From: Panorpa germanica
Taxonomy: Eukaryota; Arthropoda; Insecta; Mecoptera; Panorpidae
Assembly (NCBI GenBank): GCA_963678705.1
Contig: OY783204.1
Location: 11,480,759-11,544,758, forward strand
DNA length: 64,000 nucleotides
Direction of reading: 5' to 3'
Shown here: positions 13,563-24,980 of the stretch, piece after piece
How positions within the stretch are numbered: position 1 is the stretch's first letter
Layout of the letters: each line of letters starts with the position of its first letter
Notes under the pieces: model-generated
Told to the model about the DNA's origin: nothing
Database searches by the model: none
What the model saw: the letters and a program-made list of their open reading frames with translations, nothing else
Position numbers and translations under genes: made by a program

Positions 13563-13853
13563 TTAAAACAAACTTAAATAGTTTTCTTTAGAGAAAATAT
13601 TCATATAATATATTAAATTATTTTCCGTAATTAGTTTCTTTCTTTTAATCACTTTTTTTACATAAAGTAGAAGGAGCCGATCAGTACACACAGTAGATAG
13701 TGACCACTTGTGTTGCAAAGCAAAAAAACCGTCTTTGTGAACCAATACGTAGTTCTTCCTTTTTCTGTTAAGCCCCATCTGTCTAGCAAGCATCATCATC
13801 TTTGTTTTACTTAAAGATATAGCCATTTTGTGTAGCTTCAAAAAACTACACAT
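13563..13853 (-). pseudogene. Downstream part of the RT fossil with long read-through frame
   Basis: This 96-codon minus-strand frame starts just after the shared stop codon of the RT core. It reads FLKLHKMAISLSKTKMMML, which matches the region after motif C in R1-type RTs (a conserved S-KT-MML), then runs into about 70 codons with no recognisable homology. Other monomers usually break this part. I cannot say whether the tail is degraded RT thumb or plain satellite sequence. Confidence 0.6.
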
Positions 13854-15652
13854 TTTTTCTATAGCAGCTTAAGAACAACTATCTAGTTGTTCTCTACTAT
13901 TTGCACAGAAAAGAATCACTTTATCATCGGCAAAACATACGTTTACCTAACCTTTTGAGTGAGAAACACAGTCCTCGTCAAATACCATGTTGCAAAGCTT
14001 AGAGTCCATTACGGATCGCTGAGGACAACCATAAGATAGTTGCCTTTTCATGAAACGGTAATCGGTTTGTAAAATTATTGTTTAACAATAAATATAGTTC
14101 TCCATAGCGCAGTAGGCGATCTTAGAGGTTTTTGCCGGCATAATTCTTCGAAGGGCACTTGGCCTCCAGAAATTATTAAAGCACCCTGAATTTCTATAAA
14201 TTCTATATAGTCTTATGGTATGCGACAAGATATGTTTTTCTTTTGCGTTTTCTTGGTATAGTGTGATTGTTTATAAACGATCAGTCACAATTTCCAAGAA
14301 AACTGCATATATTGTTCACTAATAACAATTAATACACACACTTTAATATTAGGAACCTCGCTTTTATATAAACTAACTGTTATGTATTAATATTATTTAA
14401 AGTTAATGTTAATCGTTTTACTGGATAGTGGGCAACAACCTTTTGTCTTTTGTATATTTGTAGTGTTTTTATGAGGTCTTCCCTGTATAGCTCTACAGAT
14501 TTCTTGAATTTTTTAACCTGTTGATGTTTTAGCACTAACACTAACCTAATTATTATGATTTTTTTATCTAACGCACTTAATAATGTCTTATCTTAAAAAC
14601 TAAATAGTCACAGTTTTGAGGTTATGTTCATCAGACCGCGTGTACGCGTCATATACATATAGTTAAATTTTTCAACACTAGTTTCAAACTGTCAAACTTT
14701 TTAAAAAACACTGATTTTAGGGTAACTTAACACAAAATTGAACAAACTTAAATACTTTTCTTTAGAAAAAGTTTTCATATAATTTATTTAATTTTTTTCC
14801 GTAATTAATTTCTAACTTTTTATCACTTTTTTCACCTAAAGTAGCAGAAGTTGATCAGTACACACACAGTAGATAGGGACCACTTGTGTTGCAAAGCAAA
14901 GTTAACGTCTTTGTAAACCAATACGTAGTTCTTTCTTTTATTGTTAAGTCCCATCTGTCTTGCCAGAGGCAAGCATCATCATCTTTGTTTTACTTGAAGA
15001 TATTGCCATTTTGTGTAGCTTCAAGAAACTACACATTTTATCTACAGCAGCTCAAGAACGGCTTTTTAATGGTTCTCTACTATTTGCACCGACAAGAATC
15101 ACTTTTTTATCGGCAAAACATAGGTTTACACAACCTTTTGAGTGAGAAACACAGTCCTCGTCGAATACCATGTTTCAAAGCTCAGGGCCCATTACGGATC
15201 TCTAAGGACAACCATTAGATATTCGGCTTTTCATGAAACAATAATCGGTTTATAAATATCTTGTTTGACATTGAATATAGTTCTCCATAGCGCAGTAGAC
15301 GTTCCTAGAGGTTTTTGCCGGCCTAATTCTTCGAAGGGCACTTGGTCACCAGACAATATCAAAGGCACGCTGAATTTCTATAAATTCTATATAGTCTTAT
15401 GGTATGCGACAATTTATGTTTTTCTTTTGCGTTATCTTCGTATAGTGTGATTGGTTATGAACTATCAGTCACAATTTCTAAGAAAGCCGCATATATTGTT
15501 CCCCTTTAACAATTAATACACTTTCTTTAATAATAGGAACCTCGCTTTTATATAAACTAACTTTTATGTTTTAATATTATTTATAGTTAATGTTAATCGA
15601 CTTACTGCATAGTGGGCAACAACCTTTTGTCTTCCGTATATTTGTAGTGTTT

Positions 15653-16258
15653 GCAGCAAATCCTTTAGCGTTTTAAGCTCGACGAACCATTATTAGCGTA
15701 TCGGTTAAATACTGTTACTTACGGCACGGCAGCCGCATCATTTTTAGCTATTGGGAGCCTCACTCAGCTAGGTTATGACTCACAAGTTATAAATCCTAAA
15801 GCAGCGGATTTAAAATTGCACGACTTTTATGTTGACGACCTGATTACCGGTTCTGACGATTAAGCAGAGCTTTCGAACCATTGTGTTAAAATTAATACTA
15901 TTTTATCTAGTGCGGGTTTTAAACTTAGAAAGTGGATAGCTAATTCACCTACTGTACTTTTAAATTTGAAAAATGATATTTCCGATAAGTTCTTTCATTT
16001 GGATTTAGGCGACTCAAATCATTTAAAGACATTAGAGGTCAAGTGGAACTCAATCTCAGACGAATTTAAATACAACATTACTCCTATTACGGAACCTGAT
16101 AAAGTCACAATGCGCTCAATATTGTCTTTTGTGTCTAAAATTTTTGATCCTTTAGGATTATTATCACCCTGTATCATTCCCTTTAAAAAAATAATGCAAA
16201 AACTATGGGTATTGAAACTACATTGAGACGATGAAATTCCTTCAAGCTTACACGAGAT
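15653..16258 (+). pseudogene. BEL/Pao reverse transcriptase, 3' part
   Basis: This begins in the RT fingers/palm, at the QQ-LWRF-like stretch. The catalytic FYVDD lies at about 15825-15839, followed by LITGSDD and a TAA stop at 15861-15863. The palm/thumb part contains AGFKLRKWIANSP and VKWNSISDEFKYN, ending with the SFVSKIFDPLGLLSP block that leads into RNase H. The frame opens again from about 15966 to 16226. The aspartate pair is intact, but the stops make it non-functional. Confidence 0.85.
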
Positions 16259-16259
16259 T

Positions 16260-17130
16260 TGAATATAATTATTCAAACACTTGCCTGATATTAATAATAT
16301 TTCTATCCCACGCATGGTTATTATAGTCGATTCTACTAGAGTTAGTCGATTCCAATAGAGTTACATGGGTTTTGCGATGCTTTTGAGCGTACTTATGTTG
16401 CTTGCATTTATTTTAAGAGTGTAAATAAGCAAGTAGCGTCTAAAGTCTATTTAGTTCATTCCAAGTCGAAAGTAGCCCCTCTAAAAACATTAGGTGTCCC
16501 CTGGTTAGAGTTCTGCGCAGCGTTATATTTGGCAAGAATGACACAAAACTTCTAAGTATTACACCTAATACTGTATCTAAAGTTTTCTTATGGTCAGATT
16601 CAACTTTAGTACTTTCATGGCTTAAGTTATCACCAAACACTTTAAAAGTGTTTGTAGCAAATCGCGTCGCAGAAATACAATCTAGCATGACAGAGCTTTA
16701 TCAATGGCGTCACGTGCCCACACACTGTAACCCAGCTGATCTTATTTCGCGAGGTACGCATGTTAGTATGCCAATAAACCGTAATTTATGGTGGACAGGC
16801 CCATCTTTGTTACATGAGTCCTCTGATTTATGGCCTGCAAGCAGTAACAATGTAGTAGATATACCAGAAACCCGAGAAATCATCTTGTCTAATTTCTTGG
16901 TTACATCGTCCATAAATATATTTAGATTGTATTTAAACTTACGTACACTTAAAAGAGTTACTGCTTATTGCTTACAATTTTTCATAATTGTAAAAGTAGA
17001 GCCAATAAAAAGTAGGACCCTTGTCAGTGTCGGAATTACAAAATGCAATGCATTCTTTGTTAAGATTGTCGCAGAGTAAACACTTTTTTAATGAAATAAG
17101 TTCTTTCAAAGAAACGTACCACTGCACAAT
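16260..17130 (+). pseudogene. BEL/Pao RNase H and linker, broken
   Basis: The RNase H domain is recognisable by comparison with 22334-23194: a GFCDA-like start near 16370, LEFCAALYLARM near 16510 and WSDSTLVLSWL near 16590. It then reads FVANRVAEIQSSMTELYQWR and HVPTHCNPADLISRG from 16648. Frameshifts and a local duplication (around 16330-16360, the GTCGATTC / GTCGATTCC stretch) break the first half. The linker with NLRTLKRVTAYC follows at about 16930-17000. It is not functional. Confidence 0.8.
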
Positions 17131-17156
17131 AGTAGTCAATTATTATCTGTAAATGC

Positions 17157-18348
17157 TTGGATGATAATAATATCATACGTGTAGAAGGTCGATTACAACA
17201 TTCAAATTTTAATATTGATAAAAAGCACCCTATTATATTGCACCCTAAGCACCCACTTACAAAATTAATTATGCAACATGAACATATAAGACTGTTCTAT
17301 TCAGGTCCACAAGCTTTATTATTCTCTGTTAGAGACAAGTTCTGGCCCCTAAGAGGAATATCACTAGCTAAATCTATAGGTTATAATTGCATCATATGTT
17401 GTAAATGTAAGCCGAAAATGTCTTCGCCAACGATGGGTTCTTTACCCTCTGACGGAAGCGTTTCTGATTATCCCTTCAGGATTACTGGCGTCGATTATGC
17501 TGGCCCTATTATGATAAAAAATCGTTATAGTCGCGGTAGCAATTTAATCAAGTCATATATTTGTCTGTTTATATGTTTCGCTACTTAAGCAGTACACCTG
17601 GAATTAGTAACAGAATTATCGACTCAATGTTTCCTGGCAGAACTTAATCGTTTTATTTCGCGTCGAGGAATGCCGTCGACCATATATTCTGATAATGGTA
17701 CTAATTTTGTAGGAACAAACAATGTACTTGTTAAGTTTTTGTCAAATTCATCTAAATTGTCGATCTCTGCTTCTGAATTATCTATAATATGGAAATTGAT
17801 TCCGCGAAGTTTCACACATTTTGGTGGTTTATGGGAAGCAAATCTTAAGTATACTAAGAGTCATTTAAAAAAGGTACTTTTAAATAGTCATTTATCTTAT
17901 AAAGATACGTACACATTCTTGACTCAAATAGAAGCAATATTAATCTAATGTCATAAGATCCTAATGACCTTACTCCCATCACTCCTGGACACTTTCTTAT
18001 TGGTCGTCAAATTACCAGCAACATGCCTGCAGCAGGTGCACCTGTTAATTTGAACCAGATGCAACGTTTTGCACTTGTGCAAGAACAAAATTAGCAGTAC
18101 TGGAAAAGGTAGACTTCTAATTATATAAACCATTGCCAACAACGTAGTAAATGGAAAACTTCAATTAATACGAAACTTCATATAGAATCATTAGGTATGA
18201 TTCATAAAGACCATTTAGCACCAACACAATGGGCAATTGGTCGCATCATCAAGCTGTTATCAGGAAACGATTCACTCACGAAAGTTGCTGTTCTAAAGAC
18301 AAAGTTTGAAAAAATAACCAAAGCCGTCAGCGTCTCGCCCCTCTGCCA
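17157..18348 (+). pseudogene. BEL/Pao integrase, interrupted
   Basis: 17157-17588 reads DDNNIIRVEGRLQHS, an HPIILHPKHPLTKL block, then the zinc-binding histidines (MQHEHIR) and cysteines (CIICCKCKP). The core begins with GVDYAGP (first catalytic Asp). A TAA at 17586-17588 cuts the frame just before AVHLELV. 17670-17948 continues with YSDNGTNFVG (second Asp) and GGLWEANLKY (the expected Glu). The C-terminal part (PNDLTPITPGHFLIGRQ) follows at about 17960-18020 in broken frame. The D,D,E residues survive, but the protein cannot be made. Confidence 0.85.
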
Positions 18349-18531
18349 TTGAACAATCTTGATCTGCCCACAGCATATCAACCGGTGGAGCATGTAGAAG
18401 AATTGCTTAAACAAATTTTGTCTTTAGATAAACCGTGTTTCCTCTTTCTTGTTGTAAAGTATTTTGTTGTCCTTAATCTCTTTTATCTACCAGAATGCAG
18501 CTGGTCACAATCCCTTCTCCTTTTCCTGGCC

Positions 18532-18538
18532 TATATAA
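18532..18538 (+). promoter_or_regulatory. LTR TATA box
   Basis: TATATAA in the conserved context GGCCTATATAAGTGA. About 30 bp downstream is GAGCAGTTC, a plausible initiator. The same arrangement is kept in the right LTR at 24593-24599, which supports it as the retrotransposon promoter. Confidence 0.6.
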
Positions 18539-18734
18539 GTGACTGCGCTGTTATTAGAGCAGTTCTTACGTCTCTTAGCTACTTTGTTACTACTTTATTA
18601 ATATCTACTTTATTATTAGCTACTCTTTTACTACTTACTAATTTATTGCTATCAATTTATTACTAGCTACCTTATTATATTTTAAGTGTTATTTATTGGT
18701 ATTATTATTTAAACTTTTGAATTATATGTGATAA

Positions 18735-18740
18735 AATAAA
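18735..18740 (+). promoter_or_regulatory. LTR polyadenylation signal
   Basis: AATAAA about 200 bp downstream of the TATA box, conserved at 24781-24786 in the right LTR. It is the likely 3'-end signal that defines the R region. Confidence 0.5.
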
Positions 18741-18850
18741 CAAGTGAATTTTTATATAAAATTTAAGTGAAGATATTTAATTTCCTGTGCTTTCTTCTTA
18801 AAAATTTTCAACCAAGCGTAGTGCTGAAAATACGCACGATCTGCTTATTA

Positions 18851-19837
18851 TTATTTGGTCTTTGGAGCCAGATACTGCTTACTAACATTTGATCCGTTCG
18901 AGCTGGATTTTGGAGATGAAAATTAATCCTAACCAGCGCATCAGTACATAAAGTCTCACAGAACATCCATCTAACATCACCGTGAAGACTTTGAGACATC
19001 ACAGGAAGTCACAAGTAGAAGAAAAAAAGTCACAAAGAAATCAATCGTACACTGAGACGTATGCGTAGAAACCATCTGAGTAATCACCACAGCTACTGAG
19101 TTATCCATACATCAGGCACAGAGTGGCGACCAATGGTAAAATAATCATACCTTACTCTTAGATTTATACCTTGTTTCGTTTGATATTGCTTCTTTCTTCG
19201 ATCCAAGTACCTTTTTTTTATAATAATTGGTAGATTTTTTAGATAAGCATAAGAGATTGTTAATTTCTTGAACAAGACTTAGGTTATTTCACCAAATAAC
19301 CACATCAACGATAAATCTTAGCAGTTACATTGTAGAATAGGATAGCGTTTTCTATTCTTTGCAATCATATATGGCTTATTAAGCATTGATTCGATAGTTC
19401 TCATCTTAATCCTACCGGTATTGCTTTGGAACATATGATAAAATTTTGTACTGTTTACGTGCACCCCGTGTTTTTTATATAGTCAAATTTTATTTATATA
19501 GTTATATTTGTTATCTATATAAAATCACTTAAACAAAAGCCTTATTAAATTATCATCTTTAGTTCTTTGAAAATTGTTAAACATTCCAGATCACCACTGG
19601 CACGCGTTTACAATTGTTTCTATAAAGTATTGTATAATAACCTTGAGTTTAACAATAATGTTCCTTGCAGCATTGTAATATTTTTTTATTAGAATACTTA
19701 CTGGTTTTAAATTTTAAACTGTTAAACGTTAAATCATTTTGAATAACTTCAATCTTCCCTTTGTTAATTGTTATTTACATTTTAATTTTCAAACTAATCG
19801 AAAGCCTAATACATAGTCAAAACAGATTTAACAATTA
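18851..19837 (+). other. BEL/Pao leader and degraded start of gag
   Basis: Directly after the LTR comes TGGTCTTTGGAGCC (from 18856). It starts with TGG, as expected for a primer-binding site complementary to a tRNA CCA end; this is inference. The rest is AT-rich and without a long frame. I see nothing recognisable until the Gag-like reading begins near 19838. Confidence 0.4.
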
Positions 19838-20530
19838 CGAAAAGCTCCAACTCTTGCGAAGCTGTCTATAAGGTGCAGCTCTTGACATAATTACTTCTAT
19901 AGAAATCGAGGCTAAAAATTATGAGTTGTGTTGGAATCTTATTCTCGAAGCATATGACAATAAAAGAAAGATAATTTCCCATCATATAAAATTGTTCTTG
20001 AACATCCCGAATCTGAGAAGTGAGTCCAGTGATAGTTTAAGAACCACAGCCGCCACTATCTGAAAACATGATAAATCCCTTGAAAATAGCATTCCGTTAG
20101 AACACAGATGGAACCAAGTCGTCACCGTATTGACATCACAAAAGTTAGACTCTACCACAAAGGCTCACTGGCAGTCTAGTCCGTAATCTAAAACAGATTA
20201 TCAAACAGTGGATTCCCTCTTATCCTTTATGTTAGAAAGAGCCCACGAATTAAACGAACAAAGCGATATCTTTAAAATCGGTAGGAAATCTAAATCTTAA
20301 CGCTCATTAGTTGTAGCACAGTACAACAAATGTCATTTTTGTAGTGATACCCATCGTGTTTACCAATGTAAAGCTTTCCTTAAATTGTCCATTTCCGCAC
20401 GCATTAAAGAATGTTAAAAGCGCACGTTATGTTTAGATTGTTTGAAAAAAGGACACAACACTAAGAAGTGCCCTATCACTTTTCTCTGCAATATATGCAA
20501 CAAAGAACACCACACGCTTTTACATTTAGC
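19838..20530 (+). pseudogene. BEL/Pao Gag (DUF1759-like) with zinc knuckles
   Basis: Readable with stops. Around 19840-20060 it gives a DUF1759-like segment (EAKNYELCWNLILEAYDNKR, then HIKLFLNIPNL). The end of that domain follows at 20125-20250 (SQKLDSTTKAHWQ, LLSFMLERAHEL). The cysteine motifs typical of BEL Gag are at about 20330-20520: CHFC with HRVYQC, CLDCLKKGHNTKKCP, and CNICNKEHHTLLH. The intact family protein would bind genomic RNA and form particles. Here stops at about 20300 and 20414 break it. Confidence 0.8.
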
Positions 20531-20579
20531 TACATCTAAATCTGATTCACCACAGCCAAGTACTTTTAGTGACACATTC

Positions 20580-21137
20580 ACTAGTCAAGTAGTAAACTCA
20601 GGGCACGTGTTACTTTTTACTGCTGTAGTTAAAGTAACCGATAGTAATGGTAAATCAATTTTTGCATGCGCTTTATTGGACAATGGAAGCAAAACTAGTT
20701 TTGTAACCAAACAATTAGCGAACAGGTTAAAGGCAACTTCTACACCCACGAATGTAGCTATATTTAGTATAAGCAAAACTAAGACAAAAATAACGTCTAA
20801 TATAAGCGTTCAACTTGAATTACTAGCTACTACTTATAAGACATCTGTTAACTGTTTATTTTTTCACAAATAAACTGACAACATACCACATACGAAATAA
20901 GACGTAACTAGTCTGAAAATGCCCTCACACATTCAAATAGCATACTCACAATATAACAAGTCTGATCGAGTAGACTAGCTGCTAGAAGCAGACATTTTTT
21001 GAAACCTTCTACAGGTAGGAAAAATACGTTTAATTAGTAATCTTATATGCGTTCAGAAAACCACACTTTGTTAGATTGTAATAGAAACTAAAGCAGCTAA
21101 TGGTAACGTACGATCACATTGTTATTATTCACAAATA
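20580..21137 (+). pseudogene. BEL/Pao aspartic protease (DUF1758-like) and linker
   Basis: The open frame 20442-20873 joins the last zinc knuckles to the protease. The active-site motif is ALLDNGSKTSFVTKQL (about 20670-20715), the BEL version of D-S/T-G with Asn after Asp. The frame closes at 20873. Linker sequence resembling LL-ADIF-NLL-VGK continues to 21137 with several stops. It is inactive. Confidence 0.8.
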
Positions 21138-22315
21138 CAGAATCAACTTTCCAAGTTCTGGACAATTGAACCTGTAGAAAGCTGTAGTCCACATACTGCG
21201 GAAGAATTAGCGTACAAAATCCATTTTAAACGAACCACAATTCGTGACCCCACTGGTTGGTTTCTAGTTACTATCCCTTTCAAAAAACCAACAACGCTAT
21301 TAGGAAATTTTAAGAATAACGCTACACATCGTTTCTTATCGCTTGAAAAGAAACTGTCACCTGACACTGAGTTAAGGAAATTGTATAATTCTTTTATGGA
21401 AGAGTACATTTTGTTAGGCCATATGACCCTTAATCCTGTCAAAACACCCATGGATATTTCATACTCTTTACCGCACCATGGTGTGTTGAAACCAAGTAGT
21501 ACCACAAGTAAACTTCAAGTAGTATTTAACGGCTCTATGCCTACTACAACAGGCATCTCACTGAATGAGCTACAGCTAATGGCCCTACTATTCAAAGTGA
21601 TATCTTTACATTACTTACTAAATTTCGTTTATATACTTACGTCGTGATAGCAGATATAGATATGATGTGTCGTCAAGTGTTGTTAGATTCGTCACAAAGA
21701 TATTTGCAGCAAGTCCTTTGGCGTTTTAAGCCCGACGAACTATTATTAGCGTATCGGTTAAAAACTGTTACTAACGGCACGGCAGCCGCATCATTGTTAG
21801 CTATAAAGAACCTCAGTCAGCTAGGTTATGAATCACAAGTCATAAATGCTAAAGCAGCGGATTCAATATTAAACGACTTTTTCGTAGACGATCTGAATAC
21901 CGGTTCTGACGATTTAGCAGAGCCTTCGAACCGTTGGGTTGAAATTAATACTATTTTATCCAGTGCGGGTTTTAAACTTAGAAAGTGGATAGCTAATTCA
22001 CCTACTGTACTTTCAAATATGAAAAATGATAGGTCCGATAAGTTCTTGCATTTGGCTTTAGGCGACTTAAATCATTTAAAGACATTAGGCGTCAAGTGGA
22101 ACTCAATCTCAGACGAATTTAAATACAACATCACTCCTATTACGGAACCTGATAAAGTCACAAAGCGCTCAATATTGTCTTTTGTGTCTAAAATTTTCGA
22201 TCCTTTAGGATTATTATCACCCTGTATCATTCCCTTTAAAAAAATGATGCAAGAACTATGGTTATTGAAACTACATTGTTACGATGAAATTCCCTTAAGC
22301 TTACACGAGATTTGA
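21138..22315 (+). pseudogene. BEL/Pao reverse transcriptase with one frameshift
   Basis: The first frame runs from about 21138 to 21647. It starts at QLSKFWTIEPVESC and passes through a fingers region with SKLQVVFNGSMPT. The second frame, 21644-22315, starts at VIADIDMMCRQV (motif A) and holds LWRFKPDE and the catalytic FFVDD (ttc gta gac gat at 21881-21892). It continues with AGFKLRKWIANSP and the FDPLGLLSPC block that closes RT. A frame change near 21645 and the terminal TGA (shared with copy A) disable it. RT length and order are otherwise normal for BEL/Pao. Confidence 0.88.
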
Positions 22316-22333
22316 ATATTATTTTTCAAACAC

Positions 22334-23194
22334 TTGCCTGATATTAATAATATTTCTATCCCACGCATGGTTATTATAGTCAATTCTACCAGAATAGAGT
22401 TAAATGGGTTTTGCGATGCTTCCGAGCGTGCTTATGGTGCTTGCATTTATTTTAAGAGTGTAAATAAGCAAGGAGCGTTTAAAGTTCATTTAGATCATTC
22501 CAAGTCGAAAGTAGCCTCTCTAAAAACATTAAGTATACCCTGTTTAGAGTTGTGCGCAGCGTTAATTTTGGCTAGAATGACACAAAAGCTTTTAAATATT
22601 ACACCTAATACTGTATCTAAAGTTTTCTTATCGTCAGATTCAACTATAGTACATTCATGGCTTAAGTTATCACCCAGCACTCTAAAAGTGTTTGTAGCAA
22701 ATCGCGTCGCAGAAATACAATCTAGCATGAGAGAGCTTAATCAATGGCGTCACGTGCCAACACACTGTAACCCAGCTGATCTTTTTTCGCGAGGTACGCA
22801 TGCTAGTTTGCTAATAAACAATAATTTATGGTGGACAGGCCCATCTTGGTTACATGAGCCCTCTGATTTATTGCCTGCAAGCAATTACAATGTAGTAGAT
22901 ATACCAGAAACCCGAAAAATCATCTTGTCTAATTTCTTGGTTACATCGTCCATAAATATAATTAGATTGTATTCAAACTTACGTACACTTAAAAGAGTTA
23001 CTGCTTATTGCTTACGATTTTCACATAATTGTAAAAGTAGAGCCAATAAAAGAGTAGGACCCTTGTCAGTGTCGGAATTACAAAATGCAATGCATTCATT
23101 GTTAAGATTGTCGCAGAGTAAACACTTTTTTAATGAAATAAGTTCTTTCAAAGAAACGTACCACTGCACAATAGTAGTCAATTATTATCTGTAA
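22334..23194 (+). pseudogene. BEL/Pao RNase H and linker, frame intact
   Basis: A 286-codon open stretch. It shows the RNase H residues in order: GFCDASERAYGACIYF (Asp), LELCAALILARM (Glu), LSSDSTIVHSWL (Asp) and HCNPADLFSRG (Asp). The linker follows, with NLRTLKRVTAYCLRF and a VSELQNAMHSLLRL block. It is separated from RT by a stop and from integrase by a frame break at about 23190, so it is a fragment of a once continuous polyprotein. It has no start codon of its own in context. Confidence 0.85.
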
Positions 23195-23198
23195 CTGC

Positions 23199-24345
23199 TT
23201 GGATGATAATAATATCATACGTGTAGAAGGTCGATTACAACATTCAAATTTTAATATTGATAAAAAGCACCCTATTATATTGCACCCTAAGCACCCACTT
23301 ACAAAATTAATTATGCAACATGAACATATAAGAATGTTCTATTCAGGTCCACAAGCTTTATTATTCTCTGTTAGAGAGAAGTTCAGGCTTCTAAGAGGAA
23401 TATCACTAGCTAAATCTATAGGTTATAATTGCATCATATGTTGTTAATGTAAGCCGAAAATGTCTTTGCCAATGATGGGTTCTTTACCCTCTGACAGAAG
23501 CGTTTTTGATTATCCCTTCAGGATTACTGGCGTCGATTATGCTGGCCCTATTATGATAAAAAATCGTTATAGTCGCGGTAGCAATTTAATCAAGTCATAT
23601 ATTTGTCTGTCTATTCTGATAATGGTACTAATTTTGTAGGAACAAACAATGTACTTGTTAAGTTTTTGTCAAATAAGTCAAATTCATCTAAATTGTCGAT
23701 CTCTGCCTCTGAATTATCTATAATATAGAAATTCATTTCGCCACGTTCCCCACATTTTGATGGTGTTTGGGAAGCAAATATCAAGTCTAATAAGAGTCAT
23801 TTAAAAAAGGTACTTTTAAATAGGCATTTATATCATAAATATACGTACATATTCTTGACTCAAATAGAAGCAATAATAAACTCCCGCCTCTTTATCCAAT
23901 GTCATCAGATCCTAATGACCTTACTCCCATCACTCCTAAACACCTACTTATTGGTCGTCAAATTACCTGCATTTTTGCTCAAATAAAATGCCTGCAGCAG
24001 GTGCAGCTGTTAATTTAAACCAGATGCAACGTTTTGCACATGTGCAAGAACGAGTTCAGCAGTACTGGAAAAGGTGGACTTCTGATTATACAAACCATTG
24101 CTAACGACGTAGTAAATAGAAAACTTCAACCAATACAAAACTTCATATAGAATCGTTAGGTATGATTCATGAAGACCATTTAGCACCAACACAATGGGCA
24201 ATTGGTCGCATCATCAAGCTGTAATCAGGAAACGACTCACTCACGAGAGTTTCTGTTCTAAAGACAAAGTTTGGAGAAATAACCAGAGCCGTCAGGCGTC
24301 TCGCCCCTCTGCTATTTATTCAATCTGGATCTGCCCTCAGCATAT
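23199..24345 (+). pseudogene. BEL/Pao integrase with core deletion
   Basis: 23199-23447 reads the N-terminal and zinc-binding part (HPIILHPKHPLTKL, MQHEHIRMF, CIICC), then a stop. GVDYAGP (first Asp) is present near 23525. Compared with copy A, about 80-90 bp between YICL and YSDNGTNFVG are missing (near 23610-23615), which removes core strands between the first and second catalytic Asp. The remainder to about 24345 contains SRPLYP-like, ITP-HLLIGRQ and a C-terminal region in broken frames. Confidence 0.82.
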
Positions 24346-24415
24346 CCACCGGTAAAGCATAGAGAAGAATAGCTTAAACAAATTTTGTTTTTAGACAAAC
24401 CGTTTTGGTCTTTCT

Positions 24416-24896
24416 TGTTGTAAAGTATTTTGTTGTCCTTAATTTATTATTTAGTTATAATTTTTGTAATTTAATTTTTAAAACTTCTTTGTTCAGCAAA
24501 TGTTACCCCAATTCGTTTGTATTTGCGCCACCAAAGGCCGCTTTTATCTACCAGGATACAGCTGGTTACAATCCCTTTTCCTTTTCCTGGCCTATATAAG
24601 TGATTGCGCTGTTATCAGAGCAGTTCTTACGTCTCTTAGCTACTTTGTTACTACTTTATTAATACCTACTCTTTTACTACTTACTAATTTATTGCTATCA
24701 ATTTATTACTAGCTACCTTATCATATTTTAAGTGTTAATTATTGTTATTAATATTTAAACTTGTGAATTATATGTGATAAAATAAACAAGTGAATTTTTA
24801 TATAAAATTTAAGTGAAGATATTTAATTTTCTGTGCTTGCACCTCAAGAACTTTTAACCAAGCGTAGTGCTACAAATAAGCACGATCTGCTTATTA
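24416..24896 (+). repeat. BEL/Pao copy B 3' LTR
   Basis: It is homologous to 18450-18850 but keeps about 100 bp that the left LTR lacks (24441-24540, including CAGCAAATGTTACCCC). It has a TATA box at 24593-24599 and AATAAA at 24781-24786. The right edge is where satellite sequence resumes, at AGTTACAGTTTTGA. The left edge is uncertain. Confidence 0.65.
24593..24599 (+). promoter_or_regulatory. LTR TATA box (right LTR)
   Basis: TATATAA in the same context as 18532-18538. Confidence 0.55.
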
Positions 24897-24941
24897 ACAG
24901 TTACAGTTTTGACGTTATGTTCATAAGACCGCGTGTACGTG

Positions 24942-24980
<39 letters not shown>

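Larger units (their letters stand above)
4425..15652. repeat. 1.18 kb satellite array, block 2
   Basis: About nine and a half monomers in direct orientation. CpG-box landmarks (ACGCGT) lie at 5219, 6399, 7586, 8743, 9922, 11096, 12285, 13469 and 14644, giving spacings of 1,157-1,189 bp. Monomers differ by scattered substitutions and small indels. Each holds the minus-strand R1-type RT fossil in one part and non-coding DNA with short dyads in the rest. The block ends at 15652, where BEL/Pao sequence begins abruptly after the phrase TTTGTAGTGTTT. Confidence 0.96.
15653..18850 (+). mobile_element. BEL/Pao retrotransposon copy A, 5'-truncated
   Basis: Starting inside the RT domain, this copy is co-linear with 21705-24896 of copy B: RT, RNase H, linker, integrase, then an LTR. 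Everything 5' of RT is missing. It shares disabling mutations with copy B, including the TGA after the RT segment (LHEI-stop) and the frame break between the RNase H linker and integrase. The two therefore probably arose by duplication of one locus rather than by separate transposition. Its LTR (to about 18850) also serves as the left LTR of copy B. Confidence 0.85.
18450..18850 (+). repeat. Shared BEL/Pao LTR (3' LTR of copy A, 5' LTR of copy B)
   Basis: It matches the right-end repeat at 24416-24896, with about 100 bp missing near 18480. It has a TATA box (18532-18538) and an AATAAA signal (18735-18740) in LTR order. The right edge is set by divergence: after CTGCTTATTA one copy enters element interior and the other enters satellite. 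The left edge at a TGTTGT is a guess. It does not show a purine-rich tract directly before it. Confidence 0.65.
18450..24896 (+). mobile_element. BEL/Pao retrotransposon copy B, nearly full length, decayed
   Basis: The layout is LTR, leader, Gag (DUF1759-type and zinc knuckles), protease, RT, RNase H, integrase and LTR, in the normal BEL/Pao order. Numerous stops and frameshifts and a deletion in the integrase core make it dead. The right LTR ends against satellite at about 24896. The left LTR is shared with the truncated copy A, so no target duplication can be scored. This copy is the reference for normal domain order when judging the shuffled ORF at 36495-38621. Confidence 0.88.

Noticed and set aside
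19124..19131. TGGCGACC as the BEL/Pao primer-binding site
   Set aside because: It is about 270 bp from the LTR end; a primer-binding site should abut the LTR. TGGTCTTTGGAGCC at 18856 is the better candidate.
24405..24712. ORFs over the BEL/Pao LTRs (also 18349-18666)
   Set aside because: They overlap LTR promoter and polyadenylation signals and have hydrophobic, low-complexity readings; typical LTR noise.
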